A stretch of DNA of 64,000 bases, from the NCBI RefSeq assembly GCF_019599145.1, contig NZ_CP080647.1, positions 2,728,001-2,792,000 on the forward strand, read 5' to 3'. A program made the translations under genes and the position numbers. Within the stretch, counting starts at the first letter, position 1; each line of letters opens with the position of its first letter. Positions 25,598 to 34,346 of this stretch are shown piece after piece. The DNA is from Streptomyces akebiae (lineage in GTDB: Bacteria; Actinomycetota; Actinomycetes; Streptomycetales; Streptomycetaceae). Under the pieces are notes generated by a model, which worked only from the letters and a program-made list of their open reading frames with translations, did no database searches and had not been told where the DNA came from.

Positions 25598-26830
25598 ATG
25601 CGACCCATACGACCGCTCTTGGCCGCTCGTCGTGGGAGGAGCACGCGCCGCAGAACCTCCCCCGTTCTGGCCGCGGTCGGCCTTGCCACGGTTCTGTCGT
25701 TGACCGCGACCGCGTGCGGCTCGGGTGACACGGCGGCGAACGCCGAGGCGTCGGCGTCCGCGCAGGGCAGCGGCAGCGGGGGCGACGGCAAGATCCAGAT
25801 CACGGACGACATCAAGGACAAGCTCAAGGAACACGGGATCGACCTCGACAAGTGGCGGGGCGGGGCCTGGAAGAACTGGGACAAGGACGACTGGCTGCGC
25901 GAGGCCGAGGACTACGTCAACCCGATCATCAAGGACCTGTGGGACCCGGACCGGATGCGGGACGCCGAGGAGCCGGAGAAGGAGGTCGACGAGGGCGACC
26001 TCACCGGTGACCAGGGCGTGACCGACCCGACGCCGGAGTCCATCGACGCGAAGGCGGTGTCGGCGCAATACCACGCGAACGTGCCTGAGGCGGGCAAGGT
26101 GTTCTTCGACGCGCCCGAGGGCACGATGGTCTGCTCGGCGACGGTCGTGCAGGACCCGGCCAACCCGGGCAAGTCCAACCTCGTCTGGACGGCCGGTCAC
26201 TGTGTGCACGCCGGCAAGTCGGGCGGCTGGTACCGGAACATCGCCTTCGTGCCCTCGTACAACGACAGTGCCATGGCGGCGTCGGAACTGAAGACGGCCA
26301 CCAAGGAGGAGGTCGCTCCGTACGGCGTCTGGTGGGGTGACTGGGCCCAGACCTCGGACCAGTGGATCGAGCAGGGTGGTCAGACGGGCGGTGACGGGGC
26401 GCCGTACGACTTCGCGGTGATCCATGTGACGCCGGAGGAGGGCAGCGGGGGCAAGTCACTGGAGGAGATGGTCGGTTCGGCGCTGCCGGTGGACTTCGAC
26501 GCGCCTGCCGTGCAGCAGGTGGAGAGCATCACCGCGACCGGCTACCCCGCCGGGGCTCCGTACGACGGCGAGACGATGTACCAGTGCACGGACAAGCCGG
26601 GGCGGTTCTCGCTCGTCGAGTCCGACCCGACGATGTACCGCATCGGCTGCTCGATGACCGGCGGCTCGTCCGGTGGTGGCTGGGTGGCGACCGGTTCGGA
26701 CGGTGAGCCCGCGCTGGTGTCCAACACCTCCATCGGCCCGGTGAGCGCCGGTTGGCTGGCCGGGCCGCGACTGGGCGAGGAGGCCGAGGGCGTGTACCAG
26801 GCGGTGAGCGACAAGTTCGCGTCGCAGTGA
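25598..26830 (+). CDS. secreted lipoprotein trypsin-like serine protease
   Basis: 410 aa. ATG 25598 with AGGGGGAG upstream. An N-terminal Arg-rich stretch, a hydrophobic core and the lipobox LTATAC (Cys40) indicate a membrane-anchored lipoprotein. A propeptide-like region (~residues 60-165, charged, with DKLKEHGIDLDKWRGGAWKNW) precedes a trypsin-fold domain. The triad is visible as H201 (WTAGHCV), D271 (PYDFAVIHV) and S358 (MTGGSSGGGW). It probably cleaves extracellular proteins at the cell surface; the substrate is unknown. A related but truncated lipoprotein start follows at 27013. Confidence 0.93.
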   Translation: MRPIRPLLAARRGRSTRRRTSPVLAAVGLATVLSLTATACGSGDTAANAEASASAQGSGSGGDGKIQITDDIKDKLKEHGIDLDKWRGGAWKNWDKDDWLREAEDYVNPIIKDLWDPDRMRDAEEPEKEVDEGDLTGDQGVTDPTPESIDAKAVSAQYHANVPEAGKVFFDAPEGTMVCSATVVQDPANPGKSNLVWTAGHCVHAGKSGGWYRNIAFVPSYNDSAMAASELKTATKEEVAPYGVWWGDWAQTSDQWIEQGGQTGGDGAPYDFAVIHVTPEEGSGGKSLEEMVGSALPVDFDAPAVQQVESITATGYPAGAPYDGETMYQCTDKPGRFSLVESDPTMYRIGCSMTGGSSGGGWVATGSDGEPALVSNTSIGPVSAGWLAGPRLGEEAEGVYQAVSDKFASQ

Positions 26831-27012
26831 CGCCCGGCTGACCAAGTGAGGCTCGGCTCATCCACCCCCGGCTGACCAGGTGGTGCCGCCCCGGGAAAGG
26901 GGCGGAGGTGGGGCGGCGCGCGGAAATTCCTGTCGCGCGCCCTCCGTCCGTCCCCCGGCGCCCCCGCATAGTGGGCGTGACACACGGATAGTTCCGACGG
27001 GGGTCGAGAACC

Positions 27013-27465
27013 ATGCGTTTCCCACATCGGCGGTACCACCGGCTCGCCGTCACCGGACTCGTCGCGGCTCTCGCGCTGACCGCGACCGCCTGTGCGTCGG
27101 ACGACCGCGGCGCCGGGGACGACCCCGGCGCCACCTCGTCCCGCACCGCCGACCGAGACGGTGATGGCATTCCCGACGTCCTCGCCGACAAGCTCGAGGA
27201 GCACGGTGTGGACATCGGTGACTGGAAGAACGGCGGCTGGAAGAACTGGGACCGGGACACGTGGCTCAGTGAGGCGGGGGCGACTGCCAGGTTGCAGCCA
27301 ACTCGGCGGTGCGCGTCCGCCGTCGCGGAGGCTGGACAGGCGGGCCGCGAGCAGGGCATCCGCGGTGGCCACGCACCCGCCCTCGCCGGCGGTGAGCGTG
27401 CTGGTCAACCGGAATCTGAAGCCGGAATCTGCAGCAGGACAGCGTCGACCGAGCCGGCACCATGA
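27013..27465 (+). pseudogene. truncated paralogue of the upstream protease lipoprotein
   Basis: ATG 27013 starts a signal peptide with lipobox LTATAC and a charged region. In it, DKLEEHGVDIGDWKNGGWKNW closely matches DKLKEHGIDLDKWRGGAWKNW of the protease at 25598-26830 (21 residues, about 14 identical). After WLSEA (about base 27275) the similarity stops. The frame then runs ~60 codons of Arg/Ala/Gly-rich sequence with no protease domain. It looks like a partial duplication whose catalytic part was deleted. A short secreted lipoprotein of ~150 aa could still be made. Confidence 0.65.
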
Positions 27466-27541
27466 CTCTCCCAGGGGGCGCCGGGCGCGGGGGCACAGTC
27501 CTCGATCAGGGGGCATCAAGCGGCCGCTGCCTCCGCACATA

Positions 27542-27579
27542 CCGAAGGCCCGCCCCTCGGTGGAGGGACGGGCCTTCGG
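27542..27579. terminator. hairpin upstream of the hflX 3' end
   Basis: Arms 27542-27552 and 27569-27579 pair over 11 bp, then after one mismatch the inner CCCTC/GAGGG pairs continue, with a GGTG loop. It lies 86 bp beyond the hflX stop (minus strand) and 77 bp beyond the truncated lipoprotein, so it can serve both. The remaining 380-bp gap (27286-27664) shows nothing else except the 18-bp repeats. Confidence 0.85.
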
Positions 27580-27613
27580 GTACGTCTGGAGGGCCGGCAC
27601 AGCCGGGCCGCGC

Positions 27614-27667
27614 GGCCCGACCGGACGATCAGGCCCGACCGGACGATCAGGCCCGACCGGATGGTCA
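27614..27667. repeat. three tandem 18-bp repeats overlapping the hflX stop codon
   Basis: Units 27614-27631, 27632-27649 and 27650-27667; the first two are identical and the third differs at 2 positions (GGCCCGACCGGAYGRTCA). The third unit contains the hflX stop (TCA at 27665-27667 on the plus strand). Since 18 is a multiple of three, the hflX frame meets a TGA in each unit. Confidence 0.9.
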
Positions 27668-29164
27668 GGCCGTCGTGGCCGTCGGGACGTACGGTGTCAG
27701 GTCGGCCGCCAGTTCCTCGTGCACCCGGGCCTTGAGCAGCGTGCCCTCCGGGGTGTGCTCCTCGGAGATCACCTCGCCCTCGGTGTGGGCGCGGGCGACG
27801 AGCTTGCCGTGGGTGTACGGCACGAGCGCCACGATCTCGACCGAGGGGCGCGGCAGTTCGTCGTCGATCAGGGCGAGCAGTTCCTCGATGCCCTGGCCGG
27901 AGCGGGCCGAGACCGCGATGGAGCGCTTCTCGATCCGCATCAGCCGCTGGAGCGTCAGCGGGTCGGCCGCGTCCGCCTTGTTGATCACCACGATCTCGGG
28001 CACGTTCGTGGCGCCCACGTCACGGATGACCTCGCGCACGGCGGCCAGCTGCTCCTCCGGGTCGGGGTGCGAACCGTCGACCACGTGCAGGATCAGGTCG
28101 GAGTCGCCGACCTCCTCCATCGTGGAACGGAACGCCTCGACCAGGTGGTGCGGCAGGTGGCGTACGAAGCCGACGGTGTCCGCCAGCGTGTACAGCCGCC
28201 CGCTCGGGGTCTCGGCCCGGCGCACGGTCGGGTCGAGGGTCGCGAACAGGGCGTTCTCGACCAGGACGCCCGCGCCCGTGAGCCGGTTGAGCAGGGAGGA
28301 CTTGCCCGCGTTGGTGTAACCGGCGATGGCGACCGAAGGCACCTTGTTCCTGCGGCGCTCCTGGCGCTTGATCTCGCGGCCGGTCTTCATCTCCGCGATC
28401 TCCCGGCGCATCTTCGCCATCTTCTCGCGGATCCGACGCCGGTCCGTCTCGATCTTGGTCTCACCGGGACCACGGGTGGCGAGGCCGCCGCCCTTGCCGC
28501 CGCCCATCTGGCGGGACAACGACTGACCCCAGCCTCGCAGCCTCGGCAGCATGTACTGCATCTGCGCGAGCGCGACCTGTGCCTTGCCCTCTCGGGACTT
28601 GGCGTGCTGGGCGAAGATGTCGAGGATCAGGGCCGTACGGTCGATGACCTTGACCTTGACGACGTCTTCGAGGTGGATGAGCTGCCCCGGGCTCAGCTCA
28701 CCGTCGCAGATGACCGTGTCCGCGCCCGAGTCGAGGACGATGTCCCGCAGCTCGTTGGCCTTGCCGGAGCCGATGTAGGTGGCCGCGTCGGGCTTGTCGC
28801 GACGCTGGATCACGCCGTCGAGCACGAGCGCGCCGGCGGTCTCCGCGAGGGCGGCCAGCTCGGCCAGCGAGTTTTCCGCGTCCCGCGAGGTTCCCGTGGT
28901 CCAGACACCGACGAGTACGACGCGCTCCAGGCGGAGCTGTCGGTACTCGACCTCGGTGACGTCCTCGAGCTCGGTGGAGAGGCCCGCGACACGGCGCAGG
29001 GCCGCGCGGTCGGAGCGGTCGAACTGGTCGCCGTCCCGCTCTCCGTCGATCTCGAAGCTCCAGGCGACGTCCTCTTCCATCAGGGCATCGGCCCGAAGAC
29101 CTTCGGGGTTGTTCTGCGCGAAGGCGCGCTGTGCGGCCTGGGAAGGGGAAGAAGAGGAGGTCAT
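27665..29164 (-). CDS. hflX: HflX GTPase, ribosome-associated
   Basis: 499 aa. Domains in order are an N-terminal HflX domain (ERVVLVGVW to ALILDIFAQHA) with the Gly-rich QMGGGKGGGLATRGPGETK segment, then a coiled linker of basic helices, then the GTPase. The GTPase shows G1 GYTNAGKSS (~residue 281), the G2 threonine in LDPTVRR, G3 DTVGF and G4 NKAD. HflX splits stalled or heat-damaged 70S ribosomes and rescues hibernating ribosomes in other bacteria. The N-terminal ~75 residues are an actinobacterial extension. ATG 29164 has AAGGA upstream. Confidence 0.96.
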   Translation of the reverse strand: MTSSSSPSQAAQRAFAQNNPEGLRADALMEEDVAWSFEIDGERDGDQFDRSDRAALRRVAGLSTELEDVTEVEYRQLRLERVVLVGVWTTGTSRDAENSLAELAALAETAGALVLDGVIQRRDKPDAATYIGSGKANELRDIVLDSGADTVICDGELSPGQLIHLEDVVKVKVIDRTALILDIFAQHAKSREGKAQVALAQMQYMLPRLRGWGQSLSRQMGGGKGGGLATRGPGETKIETDRRRIREKMAKMRREIAEMKTGREIKRQERRRNKVPSVAIAGYTNAGKSSLLNRLTGAGVLVENALFATLDPTVRRAETPSGRLYTLADTVGFVRHLPHHLVEAFRSTMEEVGDSDLILHVVDGSHPDPEEQLAAVREVIRDVGATNVPEIVVINKADAADPLTLQRLMRIEKRSIAVSARSGQGIEELLALIDDELPRPSVEIVALVPYTHGKLVARAHTEGEVISEEHTPEGTLLKARVHEELAADLTPYVPTATTA

Positions 29165-29330
29165 TGGGTCCTTACGTCGATGGGGGATAGCGAAGGCGAC
29201 GGATCTTCACGGATCCCGACCCGTCACCGGTGACAACGTCCGGGGCTTCCCGGGGATTCCCGGGAGGTGCCGTCGTCGACCCGAAGATGGTCGCACGGTA
29301 CGCCCCGTCTCTTCACCGGGTTATTTCCCG

Positions 29331-29357
29331 TCCGCACGGGGGTCACACCCGTGCGGA
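29331..29357. terminator. hairpin after the M1 peptidase gene
   Basis: Perfect 10-bp stem (29331-29340 with 29348-29357) and 7-nt loop, starting 6 bp beyond the M1 peptidase stop on the minus strand and upstream of hflX. Confidence 0.8.
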
Positions 29358-29363
29358 TCACGG

Positions 29364-30845
29364 TCATCGCTCGGCCGAGGCCTCCACCGGTGCCGACTTC
29401 CAGTCGGGGTGGCCCGGCATGGGCGGTGTCCTCACCTCGTACAGCCAGGCGTGGAAGAAGTCGCCCAGGTCCCGTCCGGCGATCCGCGAGGCGAGTTCCT
29501 GGAAGTCGGCGGTGGACGCGACGCCGTCCCGGTGGACGGTGACCCAGGCCCGCTGCAGCAGGGCGAAGGCGGGGGCGCCGATCTCCTGGCGCAGGGCGTA
29601 GAGGAAGAGGGCGGCGCCGTCGTAGACGTTCGCCCGGAAGATGCCGATCTTCTGACCGTTGCCGGGCTTCTTGGGCGCCGCCGGCGGTCCTCCGGCGGCG
29701 CGCCAGCGGTCGGAGGCGCCGTACGCGGCCTTCATGCGCGCCGCCACCGTCCGGCCCGCGGTCTCCTCGGCGTACAGGGCCTCGTACCAGGTGGCATGTC
29801 CTTCGTTGAGCCACAGGTCGGACCAGGTCCGGGGGCTGACGCTGTTGCCGAACCACTGGTGGGCGAGCTCATGGACCATGATCGACTCGACGTACCACTT
29901 GGGGTACTCGGGCCGGACGAACAGCGCCCTCTCGAAGAGCGAGAGCGTCTGGGTCTCCAGCTCGAACCCGGTCTGTGCCTCGGCGATCAGCACGCCGTAC
30001 GTCTCGAACGGGTAGCGGCCGACCTTGCGCTCCATCCACTCGATCTGGGCGGGGGTCTTCGCGAGCCACGGTTCGAGCTTCTCCCGGTCCTTGGCGGGGA
30101 CCACGTCGCGTACGGGCAGGCGGTGCGGTCCGGTCCGGTGCACGACGGCGGAGCGGCCGATGGAGATCTGGGCCAGTTCGGTGGCCATGGGGTGCTGGGT
30201 GCGGTAGGTCCAGGTGGTGGTGCCGGAGGCGCGGTCCGTGCCGGTGGCGAGACCGTTGGAGACGGCCGTGTAGCCGTCGGGGACGGTGACGCGGACGGTG
30301 AACATGGCCTTGTCGGACGGGTGGTCGTTGCAGGGGAACACGACGTGCGCCGCGTCCGCCTGGTTGGCCATCGCGAGTCCGTCGGCGGTCCGTACCCAGC
30401 CGCCCTCCACCTCGCCCGTGTAGACCGGGTCGCTGGTGTGCCGCACGGTGATGCGCGTCCTGCTCCCCTCGGGGAGCGGCGCCCGGGGTGTGATCACCAG
30501 GTCCTCCCCGGCGCCGGTGAAGGCGGCACGCGCCCCGTCCACCTCGACGGAGTCGACCTTGCCGTGGGCGAAGTCGAGGTTGATCCGCTCCAGCGGGGAG
30601 GTCGTCCGGGCGTCGATGGTGGTGACGGCGGTGAGCGGCTCGCGGTTGCTACCGGGGTAGGTGAAGTCGAGGTCGTACGACTGCACGTCGTATCCCGGGT
30701 TGCCGAGGTGCGGGAAGAGCCGGTCGCCGACGCCCAGCGGGACGGCGGGTGACGGGGCGCTCGCGGCGATCAGGCAGACGGAGACGGCGGAGGCGAGCAG
30801 CGCGGCCTGGACGCGGCGGCTCCTGGGGCGTGAGGTGAGCGGCAT
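29364..30845 (-). CDS. secreted M1-family zinc metallopeptidase (aminopeptidase N-like)
   Basis: 493 aa, with an N-terminal signal peptide (Arg-rich start, hydrophobic residues ~12-32). The zinc site HELAHQW (H325, E326, H329) with E348 of NEGHATW is intact. The aminopeptidase GxMEN motif is replaced by TGFELETQT (residues 292-300), so exopeptidase specificity may differ. The enzyme lacks the long C-terminal helical domain of PepN (~850 aa) and resembles the short secreted M1 group of actinobacteria. It follows rshA after 145 bp on the same strand and ends at a hairpin terminator. A role in extracellular peptide turnover is inferred. Confidence 0.92.
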   Translation of the reverse strand: MPLTSRPRSRRVQAALLASAVSVCLIAASAPSPAVPLGVGDRLFPHLGNPGYDVQSYDLDFTYPGSNREPLTAVTTIDARTTSPLERINLDFAHGKVDSVEVDGARAAFTGAGEDLVITPRAPLPEGSRTRITVRHTSDPVYTGEVEGGWVRTADGLAMANQADAAHVVFPCNDHPSDKAMFTVRVTVPDGYTAVSNGLATGTDRASGTTTWTYRTQHPMATELAQISIGRSAVVHRTGPHRLPVRDVVPAKDREKLEPWLAKTPAQIEWMERKVGRYPFETYGVLIAEAQTGFELETQTLSLFERALFVRPEYPKWYVESIMVHELAHQWFGNSVSPRTWSDLWLNEGHATWYEALYAEETAGRTVAARMKAAYGASDRWRAAGGPPAAPKKPGNGQKIGIFRANVYDGAALFLYALRQEIGAPAFALLQRAWVTVHRDGVASTADFQELASRIAGRDLGDFFHAWLYEVRTPPMPGHPDWKSAPVEASAER

Positions 30846-30947
30846 GGACCACCGCTACCAGCGCGCTCCCGCTCCGCGCGGCCGACGCGCGGCGGGCCCA
30901 CCCGAACGAGCGGCCACCGTCCGCCGAGCCGGCCCGCCCGTCCCGGT

Positions 30948-30999
30948 CGGCTCAGTACGTCGGTGCAGTACATCGGCTCGGTACGTCGGCTCAGTACGC
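30948..30999. repeat. four tandem 13-bp repeats overlapping the rshA stop codon
   Basis: Units 30948-30960, 30961-30973, 30974-30986 and 30987-30999 with consensus CGGCTCAGTACGT. The fourth unit contains the rshA stop (TCA at 30991-30993). The array lies between rshA and the M1 peptidase gene. Confidence 0.88.
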
Positions 31000-33156
31000 G
31001 GCGACCGCCTGGTGCTGGGCCCGGCCCACGTCGTACACGCCGGGCACGTTGCGCATCGCGCGCATCAGGGCCGGGAGGTGCGCGGCGTCCGGGAGTTGCA
31101 GTGTGTAGGTGTGGCGGACGCGCTGCTGGGTCGGGGGCTCGACGGTGGCGGTGACGATGTCGACGCCTTCGAGGGCGATGGCCTCGGTGAGGTCGGCCAG
31201 CAGGTGGGGGCGCTGGAAGGACTCGGCGACCAGGGTGACCCGGAACTCGGTGGTGTCGCCCCAGCGCACTTCGATCTCCGGGCGCCCCAGGCCCTTCATC
31301 CGTGTCACGGCGGCGCACGGGACACGGTGCACGGTCACCACTCCCCCGCGCACGGCGAACCCGGTGACCTCGTCGGGCGGTACGGGCGTGCAACAGCCGG
31401 CGAGACGGACGGTCGCCTCGGGCCTGTCGACGACGACCACGGCGCCGACGGAGTCGGAGCCGGCGGCGGGCTCGTCGAGGGCGGGGCGGAGGGCGGGCCC
31501 CTTGTCCTTGCGGCCGTCGTCGTGCTCCTCGTGCTCGTCGGCGGCGGGCGACGGGTGGGTGGCGAGCCAGCGCTGGATGGCGATGCGCGCGGCAGGCGTG
31601 TGGGCGTGCTCCAGCCACTCCCTGGAGGGCTCGGAGGCCGGGTCCTGGCCCATCAGGAGCTGGACGGTGTCGCCGTCCTTCAGGACCGTGCTGAGCGTCG
31701 CCAGACGGCCGTTGACGCGGGCGCCGATACAGGCGTGGGCGTCCTCGCCGTACTGCGCGTACGCCGCGTCCACGCAACTGGCGCCCTCGGGGAGCCCCAA
31801 CGTGCCCCCGTCGGGCCGGAACACGGTGATCTCCCGGTCCTGGGCGAGGTCCTCGCGCAGGGTCGACCAGAACATGTCCGCGTCCGGTGCCGCCTCCTGC
31901 CAGTCGAGGAGCCGGGAGAGCCAGCCGGGTCGGGTGGGGTCGATGCGCTCGCCCTCGCCGTCGGTCCGCCGACCGTCGGGCTGTTCTTCCGCGGGAGTGG
32001 CGTACGGATTGCCGAGCGCGACCACGCCGGCCTCGGCGGCCTTGTGCATCTGGTGGGTGCGGATGAGGACTTCGGCGACCTGGCCGTCGCCGCGCGCGAC
32101 GGCGGTGTGCAGCGACTGGTACAGGTTGAACTTCGGTACGGCGATGAAGTCCTTGAACTCCGAGACCACCGGGGTGAGGCAGGTGTGCAGCTCGCCGAGG
32201 ACGGCGTAGCAGTCGGCGTCCTCGCCGACGAGGACCAGGATCCGGCCGAAGTCGGTGCCGCGCAGCCGTCCGCGTTTTCTGGAGACGCGGTGCAGGGAGA
32301 CGAAGTGGCGTGGCCTGATGAGGACTTCGGCCTGGATGCCCGCCTCGCGCAGGACGCCGCGTACCTCGTCGGCGATCTCGGCGAGCGGGTCGCGGTCCTG
32401 TGCGGCGTTGTCCGCGATGAGTTGGCGGGTGAGGGCGTACTCCTCGGGGTGGAGGATCGCGAAGACGAGGTCCTCCAGCTCCGTCTTGAGCGCCTGCACG
32501 CCGAGTCGTTCGGCGAGCGGGATCAGGACGTCCCGGGTGACCTTGGCGATGCGTTCCTGCTTCTCGGGGCGCATCACGCCGAGGGTGCGCATGTTGTGCA
32601 GCCGGTCGGCGAGTTTGATCGACATCACGCGGACGTCGTTGCCCGTGGCGACGAGCATCTTGCGGAAGGTCTCGGGTTCGGCGGCGGCGCCGTAGTCGAC
32701 CTTCTCCAGCTTGGTGACGCCGTCGACGATGAAGCACACCTCCGCGCCGAACTCCTCGCGCACCTGATCGAGGGTCACATCGGTGTCCTCGACGGTGTCG
32801 TGGAGCAGAGAGGCCGTCAGAGTCGTGGTCTCCGCGCCCAGTTCGGCGAGGATCAGCGTCACGGCGAGCGGGTGGGTGATGTACGGCTCACCGCTCTTGC
32901 GCATCTGACCGCGGTGCGAGGACTCGGCGAGGACGTACGCCCGGCGCAACGGCTCCAGGTCGGCGTCGGGGTGGTGGGCGCGGTGCGCCTCGGCGACGTG
33001 GCTGATCGCGTCGGGCAGCCGGTCGCGGGTCGTCGGGCCCAGGAGTGCGGCGCGGCCCAGACGGCGCAGGTCGATACGAGGTCGGCCCTTCCTGCGGTGC
33101 GCTGGTTGCGGCGCAGGGGCGGGCGATACGGCGGGGTTCGTGGCCTCCGCGCTCAT
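30991..33156 (-). CDS. rshA: RelA/SpoT homologue RshA, (p)ppGpp synthetase/hydrolase family
   Basis: 721 aa from ATG 33156 (GGAGG at 5 nt). Domains are an HD hydrolase (HRGQMRKSGEPYITHPLAV, LLHDTVEDT, IKLADRLHNMRTL), a RelA/SpoT synthetase-like domain (FKDFIAVPKFNLYQSLHTAV), TGS (ITVFRPDGGTLGLPEGASCVD) and a C-terminal ACT domain. The hydrolase residues look intact. In the synthetase domain the usual (Y)DLVGIRV is DFGRILVLV, and QIRT is LIRT, so synthesis may be weak or lost. S. coelicolor has relA and rshA as two such genes. The likely role is control of stringent-response alarmone levels. Confidence 0.93.
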   Translation of the reverse strand: MSAEATNPAVSPAPAPQPAHRRKGRPRIDLRRLGRAALLGPTTRDRLPDAISHVAEAHRAHHPDADLEPLRRAYVLAESSHRGQMRKSGEPYITHPLAVTLILAELGAETTTLTASLLHDTVEDTDVTLDQVREEFGAEVCFIVDGVTKLEKVDYGAAAEPETFRKMLVATGNDVRVMSIKLADRLHNMRTLGVMRPEKQERIAKVTRDVLIPLAERLGVQALKTELEDLVFAILHPEEYALTRQLIADNAAQDRDPLAEIADEVRGVLREAGIQAEVLIRPRHFVSLHRVSRKRGRLRGTDFGRILVLVGEDADCYAVLGELHTCLTPVVSEFKDFIAVPKFNLYQSLHTAVARGDGQVAEVLIRTHQMHKAAEAGVVALGNPYATPAEEQPDGRRTDGEGERIDPTRPGWLSRLLDWQEAAPDADMFWSTLREDLAQDREITVFRPDGGTLGLPEGASCVDAAYAQYGEDAHACIGARVNGRLATLSTVLKDGDTVQLLMGQDPASEPSREWLEHAHTPAARIAIQRWLATHPSPAADEHEEHDDGRKDKGPALRPALDEPAAGSDSVGAVVVVDRPEATVRLAGCCTPVPPDEVTGFAVRGGVVTVHRVPCAAVTRMKGLGRPEIEVRWGDTTEFRVTLVAESFQRPHLLADLTEAIALEGVDIVTATVEPPTQQRVRHTYTLQLPDAAHLPALMRAMRNVPGVYDVGRAQHQAVAAY

Positions 33157-33358
33157 GGGCACCTCCGGCTGCGTGGACCGGCGGACGGGTGCCCCAGGGC
33201 GTGCGGCGGCTCAGGGGACCGTGTCGTTCCCCCGTCCGTGCCGGTGCTTGATGCTACCGAGCCCATCACGCCCGTCCGACCGCCTCTCGCCGAGCGTGAA
33301 ACGGATCACCCATTCGAGCGAAGGTTCCGAGGTTTACGATTTCGGGCCACCCCACCCC

Positions 33359-33381
33359 GGGTGCGCCATGGATTCGCACCC
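33359..33381. terminator. small hairpin downstream of dapF
   Basis: Perfect 7-bp stem (33359-33365 with 33375-33381), 9-nt loop, 74 bp beyond the dapF stop on the minus strand. It is short and without a T tract, so the assignment is tentative. Confidence 0.45.
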
Positions 33382-33454
33382 CTGAACACATGATGGGCTT
33401 GGATCTCCCTGGCGTCAGCGCAGCGGACGCCACCATCCCCAGCCCTACCACACC

Positions 33455-34324
33455 TCAACGCCCCGCGTTTTCCAGCCACTTGGCATCGATCTCGCCCTCG
33501 GCGACGATCACCGCGGGGCCTGTCATCTCGATCTCGCCGTCGGGCCGTTCGGTGATCACCAGTGTGCCGCCGGGCACGTCGACGGTGTAGGTCGCGGGGG
33601 TGCCGGTGACCGCCGGGTCGGCGCCGTCGCGCCGGGCGGCGGCCACGGCGACGGCGCACGCGCCGGTGCCGCAGGAGCGGGTCTCGCCGGAGCCGCGTTC
33701 GTGGACGCGCATCGCCACATGACGGGGACCCCGGTCGACCACGAACTCGACGTTCACGCCGTGCGGGTAGGCGGAGGCGGGACTGAAGGGGGGTGCCGAG
33801 AGGAGATCGCCGGCGTCCGCGAGGTCGTCGACGAACGCCACCGCGTGCGGGTTGCCCATGTTCACGTTGCGCGCGGGCCAGCTGTGCTCGCCGACGCTCA
33901 CCGTCACGTCCCCCTCGGGGAGGCGGGCGCTGCCCATGGCGACGGTGACGTCACCGTCCTTGTCGATGTGGACCTTCTTCACGCCACCGCGCGTGGCGAC
34001 GGCGAGGTCGCCCTCGGTGACGTGCCCGGCGTGCAGGAGGTAGCGCGCGAAGACCCGGACGCCGTTTCCGCACATCTCCGCGATCGAGCCGTCACCGTTG
34101 CGGTAGTCCATGAACCACTCGGCCTCGGCCGCCAGCGCCTTCGCCTCGGGGTGCGCGGCGGAGCGGACGACGTGCAGCACGCCGTCACCACCGATGCCCG
34201 CGCGGCGGTCGCACAGGGCGGCGACGGCGGCCGGGGGGAGGTCGATGGCGTTCTCGGGGTCCGGGACGATCACGAAGTCGTTCTCGGTCCCGTGCCCCTT
34301 GAGGAAGGCGATCCGCGTGCTCAT
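33455..34324 (-). CDS. dapF: diaminopimelate epimerase
   Basis: 289 aa. It converts LL- to meso-diaminopimelate in the lysine/peptidoglycan pathway; Streptomyces walls contain mainly the LL form. The two catalytic cysteines are visible in EMCGNGVRVFARY (N-half) and TRSCGTGACAVAVAA (C-half). MDYRNGDGS and the ENDFVIVPD start are typical. ATG 34324 has GAGGA directly upstream. It is the last gene of a minus-strand group miaA, membrane protein, dapF, with a 22-bp gap to the membrane-protein gene. Confidence 0.96.
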   Translation of the reverse strand: MSTRIAFLKGHGTENDFVIVPDPENAIDLPPAAVAALCDRRAGIGGDGVLHVVRSAAHPEAKALAAEAEWFMDYRNGDGSIAEMCGNGVRVFARYLLHAGHVTEGDLAVATRGGVKKVHIDKDGDVTVAMGSARLPEGDVTVSVGEHSWPARNVNMGNPHAVAFVDDLADAGDLLSAPPFSPASAYPHGVNVEFVVDRGPRHVAMRVHERGSGETRSCGTGACAVAVAAARRDGADPAVTGTPATYTVDVPGGTLVITERPDGEIEMTGPAVIVAEGEIDAKWLENAGR

Positions 34325-34346
34325 TCCTCGATCGTACGCGGCCGCT

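Noticed and set aside
27286..27465. Cys/Arg-rich minus-strand open frame antisense to the lipoprotein remnant
   Set aside because: No ribosome site or recognisable domain; codon-position composition does not favour it.
33340..33420. tRNA-like stretch with GGTGCGAATCC on the minus strand
   Set aside because: No 7-bp acceptor stem, anticodon arm or proper T stem can be formed; the sequence folds only into the 7-bp hairpin at 33359-33381.
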